Origin: Peteryoungia algae
Lineage (GTDB): Bacteria > Pseudomonadota > Alphaproteobacteria > Rhizobiales > Rhizobiaceae
Direction of reading: 5' to 3'
NCBI RefSeq assembly: GCF_030369675.1
Contig: NZ_CP128477.1
Coordinates: forward strand, 3,428,501 to 3,492,500
Length of the DNA stretch: 64,000 nt
Below are positions 58,564 to 64,000 of this stretch, in pieces. How positions within the stretch are numbered: position 1 is the stretch's first letter; each line of letters opens with the position of its first letter. The notes below the pieces were generated by a model. That model searched no databases, was not told the DNA's origin, and saw nothing but the letters and a program-made list of their open reading frames with translations. Made by a program: the position numbers and the translations under genes.

Positions 58564-59151
58564 ATGCCCTACACGCTCCTCGCTCCCGCCGATATCGTCC
58601 AGGACATCAAGAAGAGCCGTTTCATCGGCCAGGCAGCGCCGATTGCCAGCGAAGAGGAGGCCAGGGCCTTTCTTGCGAGCTTTTCCGATCCCGCCGCCAA
58701 TCACAATTGCTGGGCCTGGCGCATTGGTCAGGCCTATCGCTTCTCCGATGACGGCGAACCCTCGGGCACGGCGGGCAAGCCGATCCTGCAGGCGATAGAC
58801 GGTCAGGATCTCGACGGTGTCGTGGTGGTCGTGACCCGCTTCTTCGGCGGCATTCTGCTCGGCAGCGGTGGCCTCATGCGTGCCTATGGCGGCACCGCAG
58901 CGCAGATGCTGCGTCAGGCCGAAAAGCGCGAGATCATCCCGATGGTGACGGGAGGCTGTGCTGTGGGTTTTTCCGATCTCGCCTTGGTCAAGGCGCGGCT
59001 GACCGCGATCCCGCATCTCGTGCTCGCCGAAACCTTCACGGCGCAGGGTGTGGATCTCACGGTGACGCTGAGCCGGGGCGATGAGGACCAGGCGGCCCGG
59101 CTGGTCCGGGATCTGACCAGCGGCCGTTCCAGCCTCGACTTTCCCGATTGA
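58564..59151 (+). CDS. YigZ/IMPACT family protein
   Basis: The 195-residue protein has the UPF0029 (IMPACT) N-terminal domain: KSRFIGQAAPIASEEEARAFL, then the family signature FSDDGEPSGTAGKPIL near residue 62 and VVVVTRFFGGILLGSGGLMRAY. A DUF1949-like C-terminal domain follows. Eukaryotic IMPACT acts on translation control; the bacterial role is unknown, perhaps nucleotide or RNA binding. Confidence 0.92.
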   Translation: MPYTLLAPADIVQDIKKSRFIGQAAPIASEEEARAFLASFSDPAANHNCWAWRIGQAYRFSDDGEPSGTAGKPILQAIDGQDLDGVVVVVTRFFGGILLGSGGLMRAYGGTAAQMLRQAEKREIIPMVTGGCAVGFSDLALVKARLTAIPHLVLAETFTAQGVDLTVTLSRGDEDQAARLVRDLTSGRSSLDFPD

Positions 59152-59158
59152 GCGGGGC

Positions 59159-59980
59159 TCAGCCCTTCTTTTTCGGCATGTCCTGACTGGAAAGCTGCTT
59201 CCAGGAGTTCTGCTGGGCCAGCATGCCGCGCAGATATTGCAGATTGGCAGCCGCCTGTTGCGGGTCGAGTTCCTGCGAGGCCAGCTGTTCGGCCTCCTGG
59301 AACCGGCCCTGCAGACCGACCACCAGCGCAAGGTTCTGCCGCACACGGCTGTCGGCGCCCGGTTGCTGCGAGGCCTGGCGCAGATAGGTTTCTGCCGTCT
59401 TCAGGTCGCCGGAAAGCACATGGGACATGCCCAGGTTCGACAGCACGCTCGGATCGTTTGGCTGGATCTGCAGCGCCATGCGGTAGCGCGAGCGCGCTTC
59501 GCTGGAGCGTCCGAGTTGATCGAGCACCGCGCCTTCGGCAGAATAGAGCCGCCAGTCGGGCCGGTCGGGTGTCTGCGCCCGCAGGATTGTACCGAGCGCT
59601 TTTTCCAGCTGCCCGGCTGCAGCCTGCGCCTTGCCGAGCGCGGAGAGCACTTCGCGGTCGCTCGGATGGGAGATCGCCACCTGCTGCATGACGGCGAGTG
59701 CCTGCGCGTTGCGACCCGTCATCATCAGGCCATTGGCATAGGAGAGCCCGGTATTGCGATCCTTGGGATTGCGCTCATAGGCCTGGCCGATGCCGTCCAC
59801 GGCACGGGTGAGCTCCGATCCGCTCAGCGCGTCGAGCGAGCGGGTCGTCTTCGGGATGGAGCCGGTCGTCAGTTCCTTCTTTCCCGATGCGCATCCTGTA
59901 AGCGCCAGCGCGGCCACCATCAGGCCGGCCGTGGCCATGATCTGCAAACGATTTGCCGAGCCTGGGTTTTGCATGCGCAT
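59159..59980 (-). CDS. tadD: Tad pilus TPR lipoprotein TadD
   Basis: This 273-residue protein has a signal with lipobox ALTGC and about four to five tetratricopeptide repeats (for example NPKDRNTGLSYANGLMMTGR and NDPSVLSNLGMSHVLSGDLK). The layout fits TadD, which helps secretin assembly. It lies about 28 kb from the rest of the pilus locus. The ATG at 59980 puts the signal at the N-terminus; a frame to 60052 is less likely. A CtrA-like box lies about 90 bp upstream. Confidence 0.85.
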   Translation of the reverse strand: MRMQNPGSANRLQIMATAGLMVAALALTGCASGKKELTTGSIPKTTRSLDALSGSELTRAVDGIGQAYERNPKDRNTGLSYANGLMMTGRNAQALAVMQQVAISHPSDREVLSALGKAQAAAGQLEKALGTILRAQTPDRPDWRLYSAEGAVLDQLGRSSEARSRYRMALQIQPNDPSVLSNLGMSHVLSGDLKTAETYLRQASQQPGADSRVRQNLALVVGLQGRFQEAEQLASQELDPQQAAANLQYLRGMLAQQNSWKQLSSQDMPKKKG

Positions 59981-60065
59981 GGTGATTGTCCCGAGTTCCG
60001 TTTCGTCCCACCGCCTCGCCAGGGACGGGCGGCGCAATCTCCACTCAAGCAATAATCTGTTAACC

Positions 60066-60080
60066 CTAACGGAGTGTTAA
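60066..60080. promoter_or_regulatory. CtrA-like box between tadD and the aminopeptidase gene
   Basis: CTAA-N7-TTAA (60066-60069 and 60077-60080) matches the CtrA consensus TTAA-N7-TTAA in seven of eight bases. A GTTAAC (60059-60064) lies beside it. It could control tadD on the minus strand, the aminopeptidase on the plus strand, or both. CtrA drives pilus genes in Caulobacter. Confidence 0.5.
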
Positions 60081-60116
60081 TCGGTCACCTCCTGCGAATC
60101 TCCAGAAAGCGTCTCC

Positions 60117-61502
60117 ATGGCCCCCTTCCAATATATCGAACGACCTTCCCCCTTCAGCACGAAGGGCGGAAAGACGCTTCCGGTCTTCGCCGTCACGCCG
60201 GCTCATGTCGAAACCGGCACTCTGGAACCGCTCGCCCTCGACTGGGCCAAGAAGGCGGGCTTCAAGGCGGAGCCCGGCGCGGTCCTGCTGGTCCCGACAG
60301 CCGAGGGGCATGTGGGCGGCGCGCTGTTCGGCCTCGGCTCCAACCCGTCCGAAAACCCCTATCTGACCGGCAAGCTCGCCCGCGCGCTGCCGGCCGGCGA
60401 ATGGCATATCGAGACCGCACCGCTGACCGCCAACCGTCTTCTTCTCGGCTATGGCCTGGGCGCCTATAGCTTCGACCGCTATCGCTCGGCAAGCATCACG
60501 GAGCCGCGTCTGCTCATCCCTCAGGATGCCGACGCCGCCGACATCAAGCGCCAGATATCGGGCGTCTATCTTGCCCGCGACCTGATCAACACGCCGGCCA
60601 ATGACATGAGCCCGGCCGACATCGAAGCCGTCGTTCGCCGTCTTGCCGAACACTACAAGGCCGAAGTCTCGGTGATCGCAGGTGACGACCTGCTCGCGAA
60701 GAATTTTCCCCTCATCCACGCCGTCGGCCGCGCCTCCACCGTCGCGCCACGTCTCATTGACATGCGCTGGGGCAAGAAGGGGCACCGCAAGGCAACCCTC
60801 GTCGGCAAGGGCGTCAGCTTCGATACCGGCGGCCTCGACATCAAGCCGGCTTCTTCCATGCTTCTGATGAAGAAGGACATGGGAGGCGCTGCCAATGTGC
60901 TTGGCCTTGCACTGATGATCATGGACGCCAAGCTGAAGATTGATCTGCGCGTCGTCATCCCGGCTGTCGAGAACGCGGTCGCGGGCAATGCCTTCCGACC
61001 GGGCGACGTCTACAAGAGCCGCAAGGGTCTGACTGTCCAGATCGACAATACCGACGCGGAAGGCCGTCTAATCCTGGCGGACGCCCTGGCCTATGCCGAT
61101 GCGGAAGAGCCGGACCTGCTGATCGACATGGCGACACTCACCGGCGCCGCCCGTGTTGCGCTTGGCCCCGACCTGCCGCCCTACTTCACCGACGACGAAG
61201 ACCTCGCCGATCGGATTGCCGATGCCAGCATCGAGGTTGACGATCCCGTGTGGCGTTTGCCCCTGCACAAGGGCTACGAGCGAATGTTGAAGGCTCAGAT
61301 TGCCGATCTGACCAACGCCCCCTCCGGTGGCATGGCGGGTGCCATCACGGCGGCCCTTTTCCTCAAGCGCTTCGTCTCCCCCGGTCGCCGCTGGGCCCAT
61401 TTCGACATTTTCGGCTGGTCGCAGAGCGAACGAGCCCATTCTCCCGTTGGTGGCGAGGCCCAGGCGATTCGCGCCCTCTACCGAATGCTGCAGGCAGACT
61501 GA
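60117..61502 (+). CDS. Leucyl aminopeptidase family protein (M17)
   Basis: The 461-residue protein has the M17 zinc peptidase domain in its C-terminal half. The metal and catalytic residues are in GKGVSFDTGGLDIKPASSML (Asp), MKKDMGGAANVLG (Lys, Asp) and NTDAEGRLILADAL (Asp, Glu, Arg). M17 enzymes remove N-terminal residues from peptides in the cytosol. Downstream are a MarR-like gene and an NlpC/P60 wall peptidase, which suggests peptide recycling. Confidence 0.93.
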   Translation: MAPFQYIERPSPFSTKGGKTLPVFAVTPAHVETGTLEPLALDWAKKAGFKAEPGAVLLVPTAEGHVGGALFGLGSNPSENPYLTGKLARALPAGEWHIETAPLTANRLLLGYGLGAYSFDRYRSASITEPRLLIPQDADAADIKRQISGVYLARDLINTPANDMSPADIEAVVRRLAEHYKAEVSVIAGDDLLAKNFPLIHAVGRASTVAPRLIDMRWGKKGHRKATLVGKGVSFDTGGLDIKPASSMLLMKKDMGGAANVLGLALMIMDAKLKIDLRVVIPAVENAVAGNAFRPGDVYKSRKGLTVQIDNTDAEGRLILADALAYADAEEPDLLIDMATLTGAARVALGPDLPPYFTDDEDLADRIADASIEVDDPVWRLPLHKGYERMLKAQIADLTNAPSGGMAGAITAALFLKRFVSPGRRWAHFDIFGWSQSERAHSPVGGEAQAIRALYRMLQAD

Positions 61503-61608
61503 GCTCGCCGCCGGGTGGTGCATGGCCGCTCCCTCTTGCCAGATCGTTTCTTTGCCGGAATGATGGGAAGCGGGACGGAGTGCCCGCATCTGACGAAGGG
61601 GAGGGGCC

Positions 61609-61956
61609 ATGGGCCTCGAAATGACGGCAACCCAGGCGCTCGGCCTGTGGCACAAAGTGACGCTGGATCAGGTCCAGAGGCAAGGCCATGATCTCACCAT
61701 GCGCCAGCTCGCCGTGCTGCTGGAAATATATCTCGTTCCCCCGCCCCACACGGTGCGCGGGCTTGCCGCGACGCTGAATGTCACCAAGCCGGTCATCACC
61801 CGCGCGCTGGACACACTTGGCGAAATGGGCCTGGTCGATCGCATCAGGGACGAGCTCGACCGCCGCAGCGTCATCGTCAAACGCACCGTATCAGGTGCGC
61901 TTTTCCTCGAAAAATTCGGCGATTGCGTTATCGCCAAGGGCCGCTCGCTCGGCTGA
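61609..61956 (+). CDS. Short MarR-like winged-helix regulator
   Basis: This 115-residue protein is a minimal MarR-type winged helix: TVRGLAATLNVTKPVITRAL is the helix-turn-helix and DRIRDELDRRSVIVKRTVSG the wing. It lacks the long C-terminal dimer helix of full-length MarR proteins. GGGGAGGGG precedes the ATG. It begins 106 bp after the aminopeptidase and ends 11 bp before the peptidase gene, so it is probably co-transcribed with the latter and may regulate it. Confidence 0.85.
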   Translation: MGLEMTATQALGLWHKVTLDQVQRQGHDLTMRQLAVLLEIYLVPPPHTVRGLAATLNVTKPVITRALDTLGEMGLVDRIRDELDRRSVIVKRTVSGALFLEKFGDCVIAKGRSLG

Positions 61957-61967
61957 CGGAGATTGCC

Positions 61968-62822
61968 ATGCTCGACCGGCGCCTCGCCGCCTTCCGCCCG
62001 GATCTCGCCGATATTGCCCTGAAGGGACAGGTGGACGCCGACCGTTTCGTTGCGCCCGAACCCTCCATGGTGACCTTGCCGGTCGTCGCTCTCCGCCCAA
62101 AGCCGGATGTCTCTCTAGGCATCGACACCGAGCTCTTGATGGGCGAGCACGTCCGTGTTTTCGACCGGCAGGATGGCTGGGCCTGGGTCCAGGCCACCGA
62201 TGACAGCTATGTCGGCTACCTGCCGGAAGAGGCGCTCGGCCAGACAGTTCCGGCGACCCACGTTGTTACGGTTCCTCGCACATTCGTCTATCGCGGCGCC
62301 GACCTGCGCTTTCCCACCCGCACAGCGCTCTCAATGGGTAGCCGGCTCACGATAGTCGGAGAAGCCGAGACCCGTGGCACGCGCTATCTCCTCCTTTCCG
62401 ACGGCGGCGCGCTCGTATCACGCCATCTTCGCCCTGTCTCCGATCCGCCGGCTCCCGACTATGTCGCGGTTGCGGCTCTCTTCCTCGAGACCCCCTATCT
62501 CTGGGGCGGCAAATCCGGCTTCGGCATCGATTGCTCGGGGCTCGTCCAGCTGGCCATGCGCCTCGCCGGTCTCGAGGCGCCCCGTGACAGCGATATGCAG
62601 GCTGCGGGTCTCGGAGTGCCGATCGAGCGCTGCGACCTGCGACGGGGCGATCTCGTCTTCTGGAAGGGGCATGTGGCGATCATGGAAGACGAGACGACCA
62701 TGATCCACGCCAATGGTCACACCATGACCGTGGCACGAGAGACGCTCGAAGCCGCCATCGAACGCATCGGCTGGCTTTACGGAACGCCGACGGGCTATCG
62801 CCGTCCCGTCGCCGAAACGTGA
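61968..62822 (+). CDS. NlpC/P60 family peptidase with SH3-like domains
   Basis: The 284-residue protein has two bacterial SH3-like domains (about 60-165). A C40 peptidase domain follows: YLWGGKSGFGIDCSGLVQLA gives the catalytic Cys near residue 189, and KGHVAIMED the His. The order resembles YkfC-type gamma-D-Glu-L-DAP endopeptidases that recycle wall peptides. No signal peptide is seen, so it acts in the cytosol. GGAG precedes the ATG at 61968 by six bases. Confidence 0.92.
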   Translation: MLDRRLAAFRPDLADIALKGQVDADRFVAPEPSMVTLPVVALRPKPDVSLGIDTELLMGEHVRVFDRQDGWAWVQATDDSYVGYLPEEALGQTVPATHVVTVPRTFVYRGADLRFPTRTALSMGSRLTIVGEAETRGTRYLLLSDGGALVSRHLRPVSDPPAPDYVAVAALFLETPYLWGGKSGFGIDCSGLVQLAMRLAGLEAPRDSDMQAAGLGVPIERCDLRRGDLVFWKGHVAIMEDETTMIHANGHTMTVARETLEAAIERIGWLYGTPTGYRRPVAET

Positions 62823-62892
62823 AGTGCAGACCCTTGGTGGTGGGGCGGAGACCACTTATATCGGCACTGTCATACCCTGTGGGATAAGTGCC

Positions 62893-63276
62893 ATGCTGCC
62901 GGTTCGCCGAGACAATCCAATGCAAATATCGATCGGCCGCCAGGGCGCCATGGCGCTGCTGATGGTCGTTCTGTCGGCCCTTGCAGCCCCTGCCGTCGCC
63001 GCCGAAGGCATCGCCTGGGGCAATGCTGCACAGGACAGTTTCCAGGATCTGCCGGGTGTGAAGCCGCAGGACCCCGCCAACCAGTTTGGCGAAGGCTACG
63101 CCTGCGAAACGCGCACGATTGCCCCGCGTCCCGGTTTCGGGCGCCGCGAACTGCGCGACATGCTTCCATACACGGTCTATCGGTGTGAAAAGAACGGCAT
63201 TGTCTACCAGGGCACCGAGCCGCCGCGCAGTGGTCGTGATTGGTATCCGGGCGTCAACCCGCGCATCATCGACTGA
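62893..63276 (+). CDS. Hypothetical secreted protein
   Basis: This 127-residue protein has a signal peptide (core ALLMVVLSALAAPAVAAEG) and a mature region of about 90 residues. The mature region has two Cys (YACETRT, VYRCEKN) and Tyr/Arg-rich ends (GRDWYPGVNPRIID). I recognise no family. The ATG at 62893 has GGGA upstream; the ATG at 62920 would give a more usual signal length and is equally possible. Confidence 0.7.
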   Translation: MLPVRRDNPMQISIGRQGAMALLMVVLSALAAPAVAAEGIAWGNAAQDSFQDLPGVKPQDPANQFGEGYACETRTIAPRPGFGRRELRDMLPYTVYRCEKNGIVYQGTEPPRSGRDWYPGVNPRIID

Positions 63277-63295
63277 GAGCGTCGGTCTGTTCGCC

Positions 63296-63517
63296 TCAGC
63301 CCTGGTCGTCCTGTCCAAGCAGGCCGTCGAACACTTCGAGCAGTGCCGCGCTGATTGCGCCACCGAGGTTTTGGCCTGCCTCACGCAGGCCCTGTTCGTC
63401 CATGTCACGCGCCGCAAGCGCCAGCGACGTGCCTTCCTGTGCGACGATTTCCTTGGCCCGTTCGATCGCCCAGAGGGCGAATTCGCTACGGCTTTCGATG
63501 GCGACGGTCTCGTCCAT
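63296..63517 (-). CDS. Small acidic hypothetical protein
   Basis: This 73-residue helical protein (FALWAIERAKEIVAQEGTSLAL, then GGAISAALLEVFDGLL) has no signal or recognised family. AGGA lies seven bases before the ATG at 63517. It converges on the preceding gene with a 19-bp gap. Confidence 0.65.
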   Translation of the reverse strand: MDETVAIESRSEFALWAIERAKEIVAQEGTSLALAARDMDEQGLREAGQNLGGAISAALLEVFDGLLGQDDQG

Positions 63518-63617
63518 GGTCTGTCCTTTTCGTCTATGCGCGGGCGTTCGGGAAAGGGCTGCTGAAATCGGTCGAAGATGGCTTTGCAGCGGCGTCGAGC
63601 GGCTGCCAGAAGACAAG

Positions 63618-63645
63618 AAAAAAGCCCGGCAAGCCGGGCTTTTTT
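63618..63645 (-). terminator. Bidirectional terminator after tRNA-Leu
   Basis: A perfect 12-bp stem (63618-63629 with 63634-63645, AAAAAAGCCCGG) with a CAAG loop gives T-runs on both strands. On the minus strand it ends the tRNA-Leu transcript before the small hypothetical gene. Confidence 0.92.
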
Positions 63646-63690
63646 CTTTTGTTTGAGGACCGCATAAACTGCTGATCTCAAATCGGAATT

Positions 63691-63777
63691 TGGTGCCCAG
63701 AAGAGGACTCGAACCTCCACACCCTTTCGAGTACCAGCACCTGAAGCTGGCGCGTCTACCAATTCCGCCATCTGGGC
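63691..63777 (-). tRNA. tRNA-Leu (CAG anticodon)
   Basis: Read on the minus strand, GCCCAGA (63777-63771) pairs with TCTGGGC to form the acceptor stem, followed by discriminator A and encoded CCA (63693-63691). The anticodon CAG at 63743-63741 reads CTG, a frequent codon here. The long variable arm fits tRNA-Leu, and GGTTCGAGTCC forms the T-loop. Length is 87 nt. Confidence 0.97.
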
Positions 63778-63788
63778 GACGAGGAGCC

Positions 63789-63816
63789 GTGTAAAGCGAC
63801 TACCCCGGCCTGTCAA
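63789..63816 (-). promoter_or_regulatory. Promoter of tRNA-Leu
   Basis: On the minus strand TTGACA (63816-63811), a 16-bp spacer and TTACAC (63794-63789) form a strong housekeeping promoter. The start would be near 63782, five bases before the mature tRNA. Confidence 0.75.
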
Positions 63817-64000
63817 CCAGCATTTTGAAGTTTTCGTGTCGCCTCTGTGAAAGGGCCCGGAAAGCTGGGAAAACCATCTGCAGAATTGCGACACTTGTCC
63901 GGCCTCGGCGGTGCTGGCCGCCACCTGCCGGCCGGTAACGCCGTCGTGAAAAAGCCGTGATCGAACGGCTCTGTTTCCGAGTCGGCGAAGCACGAGAGCG
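63817..64000. other. Right edge without a recognised gene
   Basis: The last 184 bp show no supported gene. A long minus-strand open frame through here also crosses the tRNA and the genes before it, so it is not real. Confidence 0.5.

Noticed and set aside
62680..63993. A 437-codon minus-strand frame at the right end
   Set aside because: It runs through the tRNA-Leu gene and opposite well-supported coding sequence.

Overview
The window looks like a stretch of chromosome from a member of the Rhizobiaceae (Rhizobium, Agrobacterium or Ensifer type). It is GC-rich. It carries a Ctp/Cpa-style Tad pilus locus, a YejABEF peptide importer, a BMP-type nucleoside ABC importer fused to deo salvage genes, an FtsK paralogue and the N-acetylglutaminylglutamine amide (NAGGN) gene pair. 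It also has the polA/marR neighbourhood that, as I recall, holds an alphaproteobacterial sRNA in Sinorhizobium. I see no prophage, insertion sequence, integrase or CRISPR array. It reads as core genome rather than a genomic island.

Layout. 1-4.8 kb: a MarR regulator, a structured intergenic region that probably encodes an sRNA, polA, and a solitary enol-lactonase-like hydrolase. 4.8-9.7 kb (leftward): gpmA, dapB and an MsbA-type exporter in one apparent operon, then an mgsA-glk pair. 9.7-17.8 kb: the murein endopeptidase mepA divergent from yejABEF, followed by ghrA. 17.8-20.4 kb: a small membrane protein with a near-perfect general-stress promoter, pncB, a CoxG-like protein and a small acidic protein. 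20.4-31.6 kb: the tad/cpa pilus locus (pilA, cpaA-F, tadB, tadC leftward; a CpaC-N-like protein and two TadE-like proteins rightward). 31.7-43.3 kb: nucleoside salvage, with deoB-add-upp on the plus strand converging on an eight-gene minus-strand operon (bmpA, ATPase, two permeases, cdd, punA, deoC, deoA). 43.5-48.7 kb: msrA, tRNA-Ser, a GlxA-type regulator, a secreted CxxC protein and a PepSY membrane protein. 48.8-54.7 kb: the NAGGN osmolyte pair asnO-ngg, then a YihY / small hypothetical / DUF892 cluster. 54.8-64 kb: an FtsK paralogue without membrane segments, YigZ, a detached tadD, and a leucyl aminopeptidase-MarR-NlpC/P60 group, ending at tRNA-Leu.

Three themes connect the genes. First, cell-wall peptide turnover: mepA beside yejABEF, and an M17 aminopeptidase beside an NlpC/P60 peptidase. 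Second, nucleoside uptake and complete degradation to central metabolites, with import and catabolism in one transcript. Third, stress response: five matches to the alphaproteobacterial EcfG/RpoE2 promoter (GGAAC-N16-CGTT-like) lie just upstream of a small membrane protein, the NAGGN genes, and all three genes of the YihY/DUF892 cluster. The most interesting non-coding signal is the polA-marR intergenic region, which has three consecutive hairpins whose loops repeat the same C-rich (anti-Shine-Dalgarno-like) motif on the minus strand.

Limits: all functions are inferred from reading the sequence. No database search, RNA folding or genome-wide motif scan was run.
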